NCBI RefSeq assembly: GCF_012935695.1
Contig: NZ_CP052859.1
Coordinates: 2,459,001 to 2,523,000, forward strand
Direction of reading: 5' to 3'
Length of the DNA stretch: 64,000 bases
DNA from: Pseudomonas sp. ADAK18
GTDB taxonomy: Bacteria > Pseudomonadota > Gammaproteobacteria > Pseudomonadales > Pseudomonadaceae
Below the pieces are notes generated by a model. It was given only the letters and a program-made list of their open reading frames with translations, was not told where the DNA came from and made no database searches. The position numbers and the translations under genes were made by a program. Of the stretch, positions 34,725-44,869 are shown piece after piece (the stretch's first letter is position 1; every line of letters starts with the position of its first letter).

Positions 34725-35632
34725 CGCTGCAATCCATTGTCAGGATGGGCACAAAGCTCCACCAGCCAATCCACAAACACCCGCACCCGCTGGGACAGCT
34801 GGCGGTGCGGCGGGTACAGCGCGGTCAACGCCAATGGCGGCGGCAGCAAGGCCGGCAGCACCTCGACCAAGGTGCCTGCTTGCAGCTCGCGCCTGGCGTG
34901 ATAGTACGGCGTCTGCACCAGCCCATAACCGGCAGCACAGGCTGCGAGGTAACCGTCGGCACTGTTGACCGCCACCTGCTTGGGCAGGTCTACCAGACGT
35001 ATTTCGTTGTCTATCTGGAATTCCAGACCGTAACGCTTGCCACTGGCGCTTGAAAAATACTCGACGACTTGATGGCCGGCCAACTCATCCAGACTATTGG
35101 GCACACCAACGCGCAGCAGGTATTCAGGACTGGCGCAGGTCACCTGATCCATCATCGCCAGCGGCCTTGCCACCAGTGATTCGTCCAGGGCCAGGCCGCC
35201 GCGCAAGACGCAATCCACGCCTTCGCGAATCAGGTCTACAGGACGGTCATTGAGGCCGATTTCCAGGTCGATCTGCGGGTAGCGTGCCGTGAACTCGGGC
35301 AACGCCGGAATCACGATAAATCGCCCTATTCCTGCAGGCATATCAATACGCAACGTGCCGCGCGGGTTGCGACGGCTGGTGGAGAACACCGCTTCGGTTT
35401 CCTCCAGGTCCGCCAATAGACTGACGCAGCGTTGATAGTAGGCAGCGCCGTCCAGGGTTGGGCTGACCTGGCGCGTGGTGCGTTGCAACAATTGCACGCC
35501 CAAATGCGCCTCCAACTGCTTGATCAGAATCGTCACAGACGCGCGCGGCAGTTGTAGGCTGTCGGCCGCCTTGGCGAACCCGCCCAATTCGACAATCCGC
35601 GTAAAGACCCGCATGGCGTTGAAACGGTCCAA
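34721..35632 (-). CDS. LysR-family transcriptional regulator
   Basis: A 303-residue LysR regulator: winged helix at 1-60 ([24 protein letters not shown]) and a two-lobed effector domain ([15 protein letters not shown] onward). The TTG start at 35632 is set by a strong GAGGAGG nine bases upstream. It diverges from the aldo/keto reductase gene, which is its likely target. A TTAG-N6-CTAA inverted repeat lies between them. Confidence 0.9.
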   Translation of the reverse strand: MDRFNAMRVFTRIVELGGFAKAADSLQLPRASVTILIKQLEAHLGVQLLQRTTRQVSPTLDGAAYYQRCVSLLADLEETEAVFSTSRRNPRGTLRIDMPAGIGRFIVIPALPEFTARYPQIDLEIGLNDRPVDLIREGVDCVLRGGLALDESLVARPLAMMDQVTCASPEYLLRVGVPNSLDELAGHQVVEYFSSASGKRYGLEFQIDNEIRLVDLPKQVAVNSADGYLAACAAGYGLVQTPYYHARRELQAGTLVEVLPALLPPPLALTALYPPHRQLSQRVRVFVDWLVELCAHPDNGLQR

Positions 35633-35657
35633 AGGACGGCCTCCTCTAAGGGATTAT

Positions 35658-35671
35658 TTAGAATTTACTAA
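35658..35671. promoter_or_regulatory. Possible LysR operator
   Basis: TTAGAATTTACTAA is an inverted repeat (TTAG/CTAA) in the short gap between the divergent LysR and aldo/keto reductase genes. It is a plausible LysR-type site by place and symmetry only. Confidence 0.3.
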
Positions 35672-35753
35672 TAGTGATAGTGTTTTTAGCCGGTTTATCT
35701 TGGTTTTGTCGAGGACAACAATGGAGCCCTTCCCCCTCAACGGAGCTGGACCC

Positions 35754-36749
35754 ATGCACACTCGTCAACTCGGCAAAAACGGCCCCCACGTCTCCGCCAT
35801 CGGCCTCGGCTGCATGGGCATGACTGATTTCTACACCACCGGCACCGATACCACGGAGGCCACCGCCACCCTGCACCGTGCCCTGGAGCTGGGGATCAAC
35901 TTCCTCGACACCGCCGACATGTACGGCCCCCATACCAACGAGACCCTGATCGGCAAGGCCATTGCCGGCAAGCGCGACCAGGTGTTCCTGGCCAGCAAGT
36001 TCGGCATCGTGCGTGACCCGGCCAATCCCGCGATACGTGGCGTGAATGGCCGCCCAGAGTACATTCGCCAGTCCATCGACGGTACGTTGCAACGCCTGGG
36101 TATCGACACGCTGGACTTGTACTACCAACACCGCATCGACCCCGCTGTGGCCATCGAGGAAACCGTCGGTGCCATGGCCGAATTGGTCAAGCAAGGCAAA
36201 GTGCGTTACCTGGGTTTGAGCGAAGCCTCGGCCGCCACCCTGGAGCGGGCCCACAAGGTCCACCCCATCAGTGCGCTGCAAAGTGAATACTCATTGTGGA
36301 GCCGGGATCAGGAAGACAATGGCTGCCTGGCGGCCTGCCAACGCCTGGGGATCGCCTTCGTCCCGTACAGCCCTCTGGGCCGTGGTTTTCTGACCGGCGC
36401 ACTGAAAAGCCCGGATGATTTTGCGGCGGACGACTACCGCCGTTTCAGCCCACGCTTTCAGGGTGAGAACTTCACGAAGAACCTGTTACTGGTGGATCAG
36501 GTGCAGGCGCTGGCCGTCGAGAAAGGTGTTAGCGCAGGCCAGTTGGCGTTGGCGTGGGTGTTGGCACAGGGGGACTACCTGATCCCGATTCCGGGGACCA
36601 AGCAGCGTAAGTATCTGGAAGAGAATGTGGCGGCACTGGAGGTTAAGCTGAACGCTCAAGAGCTGGCGGCACTGGAGGCGATATTCCCGGCCAATGCCAC
36701 TGCAGGCCAGCGGTATCCGGAGGCTGTGATGCAGTTGCTCGATAAATAG
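35754..36749 (+). CDS. Aldo/keto reductase
   Basis: A 331-residue NADPH-dependent oxidoreductase with the TIM-barrel AKR pattern: [11 protein letters not shown], catalytic Asp and Tyr in [14 protein letters not shown], Lys in [12 protein letters not shown] and His in LYYQHRIDP, with the cofactor region [15 protein letters not shown]. It is closest to AKR13-type reductases of small aldehydes. The ATG at 35754 has GGAG upstream; the frame is open further back to 35475 but that part overlaps the LysR gene. LysR probably regulates it. Physiological substrate unknown. Confidence 0.88.
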   Translation: MHTRQLGKNGPHVSAIGLGCMGMTDFYTTGTDTTEATATLHRALELGINFLDTADMYGPHTNETLIGKAIAGKRDQVFLASKFGIVRDPANPAIRGVNGRPEYIRQSIDGTLQRLGIDTLDLYYQHRIDPAVAIEETVGAMAELVKQGKVRYLGLSEASAATLERAHKVHPISALQSEYSLWSRDQEDNGCLAACQRLGIAFVPYSPLGRGFLTGALKSPDDFAADDYRRFSPRFQGENFTKNLLLVDQVQALAVEKGVSAGQLALAWVLAQGDYLIPIPGTKQRKYLEENVAALEVKLNAQELAALEAIFPANATAGQRYPEAVMQLLDK

Positions 36750-36754
36750 CAGAC

Positions 36755-36887
36755 TGTGGCGAGGGGGCTTGCCCCCGTTGGGCTGCGGAGCAGCCCCAGA
36801 TAAAACGACTGCTGTCTTTCAGGAAGACCGAACAGGCAGGTTTTAGGGCTGCTTCGCAGCCCAACGGGGGCAAGCCCCCTCGCCACA
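36755..36887. repeat. REP pair (second copy)
   Basis: The same element as at 2507-2637: arms beginning TGTGGCGAGGGGGCTTGCC and ending with its complement, each with an inner GGCTGC/GCAGCC hairpin. It fills nearly the whole gap between the converging aldo/keto reductase and enoyl-CoA hydratase genes and can terminate both. Confidence 0.88.
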
Positions 36888-36890
36888 GGG

Positions 36891-37664
36891 TTATTTGTCC
36901 TTGAACTCCGGCGCGCGTTTGGCCACAAATGCCGCCATGCCTTCCTTCTGATCCTGTGTGGCAAACGCCGCATGGAACACCCGACGCTCAAAGCGCACGC
37001 CTTCAGACAGGCTGACTTCAAAGGCGCGGTTGACGCTTTCCTTGACCATCATGCTGATGGGCACCGATTTGCTGGCGATCAATGCCGCGACTTTCAGTGC
37101 TTCTTCGAGCAACTCATCCGCCGGCACGATCCGTGCGACGATGCCACAGCGCTCGGCTTCCACCGCATCAATAAACCGTCCGGTAAGGCACATTTCCATG
37201 GCCTTGGCCTTGCCCACCGCACGGGTCAAGCGCTGGGTCCCGCCCATACCCGGCAGCACACCCAGGTTGACTTCCGGTTGGCCAAACTTGGCCGTGTCGC
37301 CTGCCAGGATGAAGTCGCACATCAGCGCCAGCTCACAGCCGCCACCCAAGGCGAAACCGTTGACGGCCGCGATGATCGGCTTGCGACGGTTGGCCACGCG
37401 GTCACTGTCGCTGAACAAGTCGTCGAGGTAGATCTGCGGGTAGGTAAGATCGGCCATTTCCTTGATGTCGGCACCGGCAGCAAAGGCCTTTTTCGAGCCG
37501 GTGATCACGATGCAGCCAATCTCGGGGTTGGCCTCCAGGCTGTCCAGCGCCAGGTTCACCTCGCTGACCAACTGCGCGTTCAGGGCGTTCAGCGCTTGCG
37601 GGCGGTTCAGGGTAATCAGCCCGACCCGGCCCTGGACGTCCAGCAAAATGGTTTCGTAACTCAT
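36891..37664 (-). CDS. Enoyl-CoA hydratase
   Basis: A 257-residue crotonase-family enzyme with the oxyanion-hole segments [11 protein letters not shown] and [16 protein letters not shown], and both catalytic glutamates in GGGCELAL and in [14 protein letters not shown]. It hydrates 2-enoyl-CoA to 3-hydroxyacyl-CoA. GAGGAG precedes the start. It is the last gene of a five-gene minus-strand acyl-CoA degradation operon, ten bases after the acyl-CoA dehydrogenase gene. Confidence 0.93.
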   Translation of the reverse strand: MSYETILLDVQGRVGLITLNRPQALNALNAQLVSEVNLALDSLEANPEIGCIVITGSKKAFAAGADIKEMADLTYPQIYLDDLFSDSDRVANRRKPIIAAVNGFALGGGCELALMCDFILAGDTAKFGQPEVNLGVLPGMGGTQRLTRAVGKAKAMEMCLTGRFIDAVEAERCGIVARIVPADELLEEALKVAALIASKSVPISMMVKESVNRAFEVSLSEGVRFERRVFHAAFATQDQKEGMAAFVAKRAPEFKDK

Positions 37665-37674
37665 CTAGTGCTCC

Positions 37675-38802
37675 TCAGAGATTGCGTGAGATGACCATGC
37701 GTTGAATATCGCTGGTGCCTTCGTAGATCTGGCAGACCCGCACATCGCGATAGATCCGCTCCAGGGGAAAGTCGCTTAGGTAACCGTAGCCGCCGAGGGT
37801 TTGCAAGGCTGCCGAACAGACCTTTTCGGCCATTTCCGAGGCAAACAGCTTGGCCATGGACGCTTCCACCAATGCCGGCTTGCCGCTGTCACGCAGGGCC
37901 GCAGCGTAGTGCACCATCTGCCGGGCGACCGCAATCTGGGTTGCCATGTCCGCCAGACGGAAGGCCACGGCCTGGTGTTCGATCAGTGCCTTGCCGAAAC
38001 TTTCCCGCTCGCGGGCGTAATCACGGGCTGCTTCAAACGCCGCCCGGGCCATGCCCACTGACTGCGAGGCGATGCCGACGCGACCGCCTTCCAGGTTAGC
38101 CAGGGCGATCTTGTAGCCTTCGCCCTCCTCGCCCAAACGGTTAGCCACTGGCACCTTCACGTCCTCGAAGAGAATCTGGCAGGTGTCGGACGCATGTTGG
38201 CCGAGCTTGTCCTCGACCCGCGCCACCTTGTAGCCCGGCGAGTCGGTGGGCACGATAAACGCACTGATGCCACGCTTACCCGCCGCCGGATCAGTCACGG
38301 CAAACACAATCACGATCCCGGCGTTTTGCCCGGAAGTGATGAATTGTTTGCAGCCGTTCAGCACGTAATGGTCACCGTCCAGGCGGGCACGGGTTTTCAG
38401 GCTGCTGGCGTCGGAACCGGCCTGGGGTTCGGTCAGCGCGAAGGCACCGAGCATGGCGCCGCTGGCCAAAGGCTTGAGGAATTGCTCTTTCTGCTGGTCC
38501 GTGCCGAACTTGAGGATCGGCACGCAGCCCACGGAGTTGTGCACGCTCATGATGGTCGAGCAGGCGCCATCACCGGCGGCGACTTCTTCAAGCGCCATGG
38601 CATAGGCCAGGTAACCGGTGTCGCAACCGCCCCATTGCTCTGGAACCAGCATGCCGAAGAAGCCCAACTCGGCCATTTCGCCAATGGCTTCCTTGGGGAA
38701 ACGGTGCTCGCGATCCCACTCGGCGGCGAACGGTTTGAGCCGTTCCTGGGCAAATTGCCGAGCTGCTTCGCTGATCTGCAGTTGTTCGTCATTGGGTAGC
38801 AT
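37675..38802 (-). CDS. Short/branched-chain acyl-CoA dehydrogenase
   Basis: A 375-residue FAD enzyme with the family signatures [17 protein letters not shown] and [20 protein letters not shown], and the catalytic Glu in [11 protein letters not shown]. It oxidises acyl-CoA to 2-enoyl-CoA and passes electrons to ETF. Its neighbours (thiolase, SDR, ligase, hydratase) match the PA2552-PA2555 cluster tied to isoleucine degradation, so 2-methylbutyryl-CoA is the likely substrate. Confidence 0.92.
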   Translation of the reverse strand: MLPNDEQLQISEAARQFAQERLKPFAAEWDREHRFPKEAIGEMAELGFFGMLVPEQWGGCDTGYLAYAMALEEVAAGDGACSTIMSVHNSVGCVPILKFGTDQQKEQFLKPLASGAMLGAFALTEPQAGSDASSLKTRARLDGDHYVLNGCKQFITSGQNAGIVIVFAVTDPAAGKRGISAFIVPTDSPGYKVARVEDKLGQHASDTCQILFEDVKVPVANRLGEEGEGYKIALANLEGGRVGIASQSVGMARAAFEAARDYARERESFGKALIEHQAVAFRLADMATQIAVARQMVHYAAALRDSGKPALVEASMAKLFASEMAEKVCSAALQTLGGYGYLSDFPLERIYRDVRVCQIYEGTSDIQRMVISRNL

Positions 38803-38811
38803 GGGTGCTCC

Positions 38812-40005
38812 TTAGTACAGGCATTCAACGGCCATGGCCGTGGCTTCGCCGCCGCCGATACAGATGGCCGCCACACCGCGTTTCAAACCTTGCTGGCGCA
38901 GGGCCGACAACAGCGTCACCAGAATTCGCGCACCGGACGCTCCAATCGGATGCCCCAGTGCACAAGCGCCGCCGTGGATGTTGACCTTGCTGTGGGGGAT
39001 CTCCAGCTTGCTCATGGTTACCAGACTGACCACGGCAAAGGCTTCGTTGATTTCAAACAAGTCCACTTCGCCCAGGTTCCAGCCGGTCTTGCTCATCAGC
39101 TTGCGAATCGCCCCCACCGGCGCTACCGGAAACAGGCCTGGCTCATCGGCAAACGCCGCATGGCCATGAATCACCGCCAGAGGTTTAAGCCCACGCTTTT
39201 GTGCCTCGGACTGGCGCATCAACAGCAACGCCGCCGCACCGTCGGAGATGGAGCTGGAGTTGGCCGCTGTCACCGTGCCGCCCTCGCGAAATGCCGGTTT
39301 CAGCGTCGCGATCTTGTCCAGCTTGGCCTTCGGCGGCTGTTCATCGTGGCTGATGGTTTTCTGTTCCTTGCCGACGGTGACCTGCACCGGAACGATCTGC
39401 GCAGCAAAGTTGCCTTCGGTGATGGCTTGCTGAGCGCGGGTCAGGGAGGCAATGGCGAATGCATCCTGGGCTTCACGGGTGAAGCCGTTATGTTCGGCGC
39501 AGTCTTCGGCATAGGTGCCCATCAGGCGGCCCTTGTCATAGGCGTCTTCCAGGCCGTCGAGGAACATATGGTCGATGACCCGGCCATGGCCCATGCGGTA
39601 ACCACTGCGGGCGCGGTCCAGCAGGTACGGGGCGTTGGACATGCTTTCCATGCCACCGGCGATGATCACGTCAACGCTGCCGGCCAGCAGAGAGTCATGG
39701 GCGAGGATGGTGGCTTCCATGCCCGAGCCGCACATTTTATTGAGGGTGGTGCAACGGGTGGATTTGTCCAGGCCAGCACCGAGGGCAGCCTGACGTGCGG
39801 GCGCCTGGCCCAGCCCGGCGGGCAGCACACAACCGAACAGCACTTCATCCACCGCATCACTGGCGATACCGGCGCGTTCAACCGCTGCGCGAATCGCCGC
39901 CGAGCCAAGTTGCGGCGCGGTCAGGCCCTTGAGGTCGCCCTGAAAACCGCCCATGGGCGTGCGCACAGCACTGACGATAACGACGGGATCGTGATTAGTA
40001 GTCAT
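38812..40005 (-). CDS. Acetyl-CoA C-acyltransferase (thiolase)
   Basis: A 397-residue thiolase. The nucleophilic Cys is in NKMCGSGMEA, the second half has NEAFAV, and the C-terminal GGACALGHPIGASGARI and CIGGGEATA carry the His and second Cys of the active site. It cleaves 3-ketoacyl-CoA with CoA; by context it would split 2-methylacetoacetyl-CoA into acetyl-CoA and propionyl-CoA. It lies between the SDR and acyl-CoA dehydrogenase genes in one operon. Confidence 0.93.
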   Translation of the reverse strand: MTTNHDPVVIVSAVRTPMGGFQGDLKGLTAPQLGSAAIRAAVERAGIASDAVDEVLFGCVLPAGLGQAPARQAALGAGLDKSTRCTTLNKMCGSGMEATILAHDSLLAGSVDVIIAGGMESMSNAPYLLDRARSGYRMGHGRVIDHMFLDGLEDAYDKGRLMGTYAEDCAEHNGFTREAQDAFAIASLTRAQQAITEGNFAAQIVPVQVTVGKEQKTISHDEQPPKAKLDKIATLKPAFREGGTVTAANSSSISDGAAALLLMRQSEAQKRGLKPLAVIHGHAAFADEPGLFPVAPVGAIRKLMSKTGWNLGEVDLFEINEAFAVVSLVTMSKLEIPHSKVNIHGGACALGHPIGASGARILVTLLSALRQQGLKRGVAAICIGGGEATAMAVECLY

Positions 40006-40017
40006 GACAAATATTCC

Positions 40018-40785
40018 TTATTTGGCGGCCATGCGCAAGGCGCCGTCGAGACGGATCACCTCGCCGTTGAGCATGCTGTTTTCAATGATATGCCGGACCA
40101 GCGCGGCGTACTCGCTCGGCTTGCCCAGGCGTGGCGGAAACGGCACGCCGGCGGCCAGGGACTCGCGCACTTCGGGGGTCATGCCGGCCATCATCGGGGT
40201 CTCGAAAATACCGGGAGCGATGGTCATCACCCGAATGCCGAAACGCGCCAGTTCCCGGGCGGCGGGCAACGTCAGGCTGGCAATCGCGCCCTTGGAGGCC
40301 GCATAGGCTGCCTGGCCGATCTGGCCGTCAAAGGCGGCCACCGAGGCGGTATTGATGATCACGCCGCGCTCACCATCGGCATTGGCCTCGGTTTCAGCGA
40401 TGGCTGCTGCACATAGGCGCAACAGGTTGAAGCTGCCAATCAGATTCACGTTGATCACCTGGGCGAAGCTGCTCAGGGCATGAGGGCCGTTCTTGCCAAG
40501 GATCTTCTCGCCACGCACCACACCGGCGCAGTTCACCAGCCCATGTAAACCGCCGAAGGCGGCAACGGTGGCCTGCACGGCGGCTTCGGCGGCGGCTTCC
40601 TGGCTGATGTCAGCCACGGTGCTGCGGGCCTGGTCGCCCAGCTTGGCGGCCTGGGCGGCGACAGCGTCGGCGTTCAGGTCGACCAGCATCACCTTGGCAC
40701 CGGCCGCTACCAGCATCTCAGCGGTGGCCGCACCGAGGCCCGAGGCACCGCCGCTGACCAGAAAAACCTTGTTCTCAATCTGCAT
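40018..40785 (-). CDS. SDR 3-hydroxyacyl-CoA dehydrogenase (HSD10-like)
   Basis: A 255-residue short-chain dehydrogenase, type II 3-hydroxyacyl-CoA dehydrogenase-like. NAD motif [15 protein letters not shown], the NCAGV segment, catalytic Ser in NTASVAAF and Y-x-x-x-K in YAASKGAI are all present. AAGGA stands before the ATG at 40785; the nine extra codons upstream contain that site. It likely oxidises 2-methyl-3-hydroxybutyryl-CoA in isoleucine breakdown. Confidence 0.92.
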   Translation of the reverse strand: MQIENKVFLVSGGASGLGAATAEMLVAAGAKVMLVDLNADAVAAQAAKLGDQARSTVADISQEAAAEAAVQATVAAFGGLHGLVNCAGVVRGEKILGKNGPHALSSFAQVINVNLIGSFNLLRLCAAAIAETEANADGERGVIINTASVAAFDGQIGQAAYAASKGAIASLTLPAARELARFGIRVMTIAPGIFETPMMAGMTPEVRESLAAGVPFPPRLGKPSEYAALVRHIIENSMLNGEVIRLDGALRMAAK

Positions 40786-40808
40786 CACTGTTTCCTTGAA
40801 AGAGGGGG

Positions 40809-42473
40809 TCAAACCGCAGTCGCAGCAGCTTGCGCCGCCTGGACCTTGGCAATTTCCTGATTACGCAAAATGAAGCGTTGCAGCTTGCCGCTCGGGGTCT
40901 TGGGCAGCTCGCTGACAAATTCGATTTCCCGTGGGTACGAGTGAGCCGCCAGACGCTTGCGCACGTGTTGGCGCAGCTCCTCGGCCAGTTCCGGTGCGGC
41001 GCGGTATTGCGGGCTGAGCACCACAAACGCCTTGACCAGTTCGGTACGCTCCGGGCACGGCTTGCCCACCACTGCCGCCTCCACCACGGCCGGGTGTTCG
41101 ATCAGCGCACTTTCCACATCGAAGGGGCCGACCCGATAGCCGGAGGTGGTGATCACATCATCGCTGCGCCCGACAAAGCTGATGCTGCCGTCGGGATTCA
41201 ATTCCACGGTGTCGCCACTGAGGTAGTACTGGCCGACGAAGGCCTTGGTCTTGCCTCCTTCGTAGCCGGCGAACCAGCACATCGGTGACTGGTCGCGGTC
41301 GATGGCCAGAATCCCGGGCTGGCCGGCAGGCAGCTCCTGATGGTTGTCGTCCAGCACCACAATGCGATGGCCCGGAGAGGCAAAGCCGGCCGAGCCGACG
41401 TGCACCGGGTGATCCAGGCCGTGGTGATTACACAGGACCATGCCCAGTTCGGTCTGGCCATAATGGTCGTGGATGGTGACGCCCAGGTTGTCGGCAAACC
41501 AGCGGATCACTTCCGGGTTCAACGGCTCTCCAGCGCTGCTGACAATCCGCAGCTTGCCCTTGATCGAGCTGGCAAATTGTTCGCCACCGGCAATCAGCAG
41601 CCGATAGGCCGTGGGTGAACCGGTGAGGTTGGTGATGCCATATTTATTGATGACCCGGCAGGTGCTTTCCAGGGTGAACGGACCATCGTAAAAGGTAATC
41701 GGATGCCCCATGGACAAGGGCCCGGTCACGCCAAAATAAATGCCATAGGCCCAGCCCGGATCGGCTACGTTCCAGAACGCGTCTTCGGGGCGCAGGTCCA
41801 CGGCGTCGCGGGTGTAGCTCTGGAAGGCGACAATCGCCTTAAGCGGCACCGCCAAGGCTTTTGACGGACCGGTGGTGCCAGAGGTGAACATCAACAGAAA
41901 GGGCTCATCAGCGTCCAACAGCACCGGCTCGCAGACGCTGGAATGATTGGGCAACTCCGCCCAGAAACTGAAATCGCCACGTACAATGCCTTCACCCTTG
42001 GGGCCGGCGACGGTGACGATGGTTGGGCAGTCGGCAACTTCGTTGAGTTTGGGCCGGTTGACCGCATCGGTGACCACCAGCGCGGCGCCGGAGCTGCTCA
42101 GGCGGTGCTCGATGGCCTTGGGGCCGAATGCGGTGAACAGCGGCTGATAGACCGCGCCGATGCGCCAGGTGGCAAACACCACCACCAGCAATTCGGCGGT
42201 ACGCGGCAACAGGCCGGCCACTTTGTCACCCCGCTTGACCCCCTGGGCCAGGAGGAAATTGGCGAAACGCGCCGCCTGGTCCTGCAACTCGCTGAAGGTG
42301 GACGTGGCACTGCGGCCATCCTTGCCCTCCCAGAACAGCGCAATACGCCCCGGCAACGCATGCCGATCACAGCATTCAACGCAGGCATTGAGCCCTTGCA
42401 GGCTGCCGGACAGTGCGGCGTCGACCGTTTGCTGGTAGTTGAACTGGGTGGTGGCCGTCGAGTAATCACGCAT
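40809..42473 (-). CDS. AMP-binding acyl-CoA ligase
   Basis: A 554-residue adenylate-forming enzyme of the acetyl-CoA synthetase type: P-loop-like [22 protein letters not shown] (A5), and [23 protein letters not shown] (A7-A8) with the catalytic Lys in TPSGKLQR. It would activate a short or branched carboxylate to the CoA ester for the downstream genes. The ATG at 42473 ([11 protein letters not shown]) is used; upstream codons in frame have no homology. First gene of the operon; P. aeruginosa PA2555 holds the same place. Confidence 0.88.
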   Translation of the reverse strand: MRDYSTATTQFNYQQTVDAALSGSLQGLNACVECCDRHALPGRIALFWEGKDGRSATSTFSELQDQAARFANFLLAQGVKRGDKVAGLLPRTAELLVVVFATWRIGAVYQPLFTAFGPKAIEHRLSSSGAALVVTDAVNRPKLNEVADCPTIVTVAGPKGEGIVRGDFSFWAELPNHSSVCEPVLLDADEPFLLMFTSGTTGPSKALAVPLKAIVAFQSYTRDAVDLRPEDAFWNVADPGWAYGIYFGVTGPLSMGHPITFYDGPFTLESTCRVINKYGITNLTGSPTAYRLLIAGGEQFASSIKGKLRIVSSAGEPLNPEVIRWFADNLGVTIHDHYGQTELGMVLCNHHGLDHPVHVGSAGFASPGHRIVVLDDNHQELPAGQPGILAIDRDQSPMCWFAGYEGGKTKAFVGQYYLSGDTVELNPDGSISFVGRSDDVITTSGYRVGPFDVESALIEHPAVVEAAVVGKPCPERTELVKAFVVLSPQYRAAPELAEELRQHVRKRLAAHSYPREIEFVSELPKTPSGKLQRFILRNQEIAKVQAAQAAATAV

Positions 42474-42701
42474 CGCTTCAAATCCCTCTGTGTTTTTGTT
42501 TTCAGGATGGGCTACGTAAACCGGGGAAATAGTCGCCCCAGAGCGCCCGGCGGACAATGGTCAAAGCCTTCAACATGGCTGACTGGTTTGGCCAATAGCC
42601 TGGGTCATAGAGCCCGCCGATCACGCGGTCGACACTGGCGATTGGACGCTGCGCGGCCAGGCTTCTAATCTGATGGCCTGCACTTGCGATGAAGCCCTCC
42701 G

Positions 42702-43595
42702 ATGATCGTCCGTCCAAAACCCAAACTGCTCGGCATCCTGTTCTCGCTCAAAGGCTCGATTGCCAAGCGCATCGCCACGCGCAGCCTGATGGTCACGTTG
42801 CTGGCCTCGGTGATTGTGCTGGTGGAAACCCTGCACCCGGCGTATTTCTCCAAGGTCAACGCCACGCCCTTCACCTTGTTGGGCCTGTCGCTGTCGATCT
42901 TCATGAGTTTTCGTAACAACGCCTGCTATGACCGTTGGTGGGAAGGTCGCAAACAACTGGGGCAGATGGTCATTGAGATACGCTCGTTGATCCGTGAAAC
43001 CCAGGTCTTGCGCGACCCCGCCGAGCGTGCCGGCGTGCTCCGGGGTTTGTGCGGGTTTGCCCATGGCTTGGTTGCGCACCTGCGCCGGGAAGATGAGGCG
43101 CGCGTTATCCAGCCGTGGATCGTCGTGACCCCAGGCCACCCCAACCTTCCCGACAGCGTCCTGCAAGCGGTCGGCGCCCAGTGTTCGACGGCGGCTGAAC
43201 AAGGCCGGATCAGCGACTGGCGCTACACCCAGCTGGAAACCCGTCTGGCGGGCCTGAGTCAGGTCCAGGCCGCCTGTGAGCGGATAAAAAGTACCCCGTT
43301 GCCCTTCCCCTACACCTTGCTGCTGCACCGCACCATTTACCTGTTCTGTATTCTGCTGCCCTTCGCTATGGCTGAGCCGTTGGGCTGGCTCACGCCGCTC
43401 TTCACCGCCATCGTCAGCTACACCTTCTTTGGTCTGGACGCCATCGGTGATGATTTGGAGGACCCGTTTGGCTTCGATGAAAACGATCTGCCCTGCGATG
43501 CCATCGTTCGCACCCTGGAGCGGGAAATCCTCGCCGCCCTCGGCGAAACCCAACTGCCGCCGGCGCTGGAGCCTGTGGACTATGTGCTGACGTGA
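42702..43595 (+). CDS. Bestrophin-family anion channel
   Basis: A 297-residue membrane protein of the bestrophin (UPF0187) family. The conserved FRNNACYDRWWEGRKQLGQM segment and a second hydrophobic block YLFCILLPFAMAEPLGWLTPL are present, followed by the acidic FGLDAIGDDLEDPFGFDENDLP. Bacterial members form pentameric channels in the inner membrane; some conduct cations. It diverges from the acyl-CoA ligase gene and has no evident partner. Confidence 0.9.
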   Translation: MIVRPKPKLLGILFSLKGSIAKRIATRSLMVTLLASVIVLVETLHPAYFSKVNATPFTLLGLSLSIFMSFRNNACYDRWWEGRKQLGQMVIEIRSLIRETQVLRDPAERAGVLRGLCGFAHGLVAHLRREDEARVIQPWIVVTPGHPNLPDSVLQAVGAQCSTAAEQGRISDWRYTQLETRLAGLSQVQAACERIKSTPLPFPYTLLLHRTIYLFCILLPFAMAEPLGWLTPLFTAIVSYTFFGLDAIGDDLEDPFGFDENDLPCDAIVRTLEREILAALGETQLPPALEPVDYVLT

Positions 43596-43670
43596 TGCGG
43601 GTTTGACACATCGAGTGGTCTGACCGAAGCTGATGGCTTTGTAATAGCTGCCCAGCTTTTGGACGCCTGC

Positions 43671-44729
43671 ATGTCAAAGTCTCGCCGTTACTCCATCATC
43701 GGCTTGTGCGCCCTGTTGTTTATCGTGCTGATCACCTGGTATTTCACCCGCACCGCTCAAGTGGCCGTGCCGCCAGCCATTGCCCACGGCTATTCCAAGG
43801 CTTTGAAACAAGCCCGTAACGGCGAAGCAGGAGCCGCACGGGTGTTGTATCAACAACTGGGGCGTCCAGACTTGTCCGATGTACGTCGGGCCGCCCTGCA
43901 TGCCGAACTGGCGAACTACCCCAGCCCCCAAGCCTTGAAGCTGGCAGACAAGGACCTGGCCAACGAAGCACCGTTGGTGCGCCAGGCGGCCATTCACAGC
44001 GTTGTCGGGCTGGTACCCAGCGGCCAACGCACGTTATTGCTTGGTCCTCTGCTGGAAGATCCCGAACAAAGCGTACGGTTTGCCGCCGCCAACGCCTTGC
44101 TGGGCCTTTCACCCGACACCCTGGGCTTGTACTTCGGACCGTTGCAACGAGTGCTCGACGAGTTTGAGAAGCAGCTCAAGGGTCAACCCGAAACCGCCGA
44201 GGGCTGGATTCAACTGGCACGCCTGTACATTCACAACGCTCGCCTGCAGGAGGCGCAGAATGCTCTGGAGCAGGCCCTGCGCCTTGAGCCGGACAACCTG
44301 CCGGCCGTCGTGGCGCAAATCGAGTTGCTGGACAAGCAAGGCAAGGTCGACGACTCCCGCCAGTTGCTGGCCAATCAACTGCAAGCGCACCCCGAGTCGG
44401 CCTACCTGCAGCACGCCTTGGGCATGTGGCTGCTGCATCATGGCGAACGCGAATACGCCCTGCTCGGCCTGTCCAAGGCTGTAGAACTTGAGCCGGGCAA
44501 TCAGGATTACCGCTACGACCTGGCTACCACCCTACACGCCCAGCAGGAACTGGAAGCTGCCCAGCGTCAGTTGGAAGAGATCGTCCAGCGCCACCCGGAG
44601 AACCGCAAGGCACGGGTGCTGCTGGTCAACTACTGGACGCAAAGCGGCCAGTTGCAAAACGTCCAGGTGTTATTGGCACAGCTGGAACAGCAGAATCCCG
44701 ACGATCCGGCGCTGCAACAGGGTCTGTAG
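43671..44729 (+). CDS. Membrane-anchored HEAT/TPR repeat protein
   Basis: A 352-residue protein with an N-terminal membrane anchor (IIGLCALLFIVLITWYF). HEAT-like helices follow (residues about 60-155: APLVRQAAIHSVVGLV, QSVRFAAANALLGL), then four to five TPR-like units (AEGWIQLARLYIHNARLQEA, EPDNLPAVVAQIELL, ESAYLQHALGMWLL, NRKARVLLVNYW). The repeats face the periplasm and suggest a protein-binding scaffold. The start is at 43671 (MSKSRRYS), four codons inside a longer frame. No operon partner; function unknown. Confidence 0.75.
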   Translation: MSKSRRYSIIGLCALLFIVLITWYFTRTAQVAVPPAIAHGYSKALKQARNGEAGAARVLYQQLGRPDLSDVRRAALHAELANYPSPQALKLADKDLANEAPLVRQAAIHSVVGLVPSGQRTLLLGPLLEDPEQSVRFAAANALLGLSPDTLGLYFGPLQRVLDEFEKQLKGQPETAEGWIQLARLYIHNARLQEAQNALEQALRLEPDNLPAVVAQIELLDKQGKVDDSRQLLANQLQAHPESAYLQHALGMWLLHHGEREYALLGLSKAVELEPGNQDYRYDLATTLHAQQELEAAQRQLEEIVQRHPENRKARVLLVNYWTQSGQLQNVQVLLAQLEQQNPDDPALQQGL

Positions 44730-44869
44730 CCCTGCAAAAGTTGGAGACTGCGAGCCACCTTGCATAATTGAAAGATAACGTTGAACGGCCCCACGGCTCC
44801 ACTGTCAAGTGAATATGGCATGCCTCACCCGGCGTGCCTTTCTCCTGACACGTGACTTGAGGGCACTCC

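Noticed and set aside
38890..40416. 508-codon plus-strand frame over thiolase and SDR genes
   Set aside because: Antisense shadow of two well-recognised enzymes.
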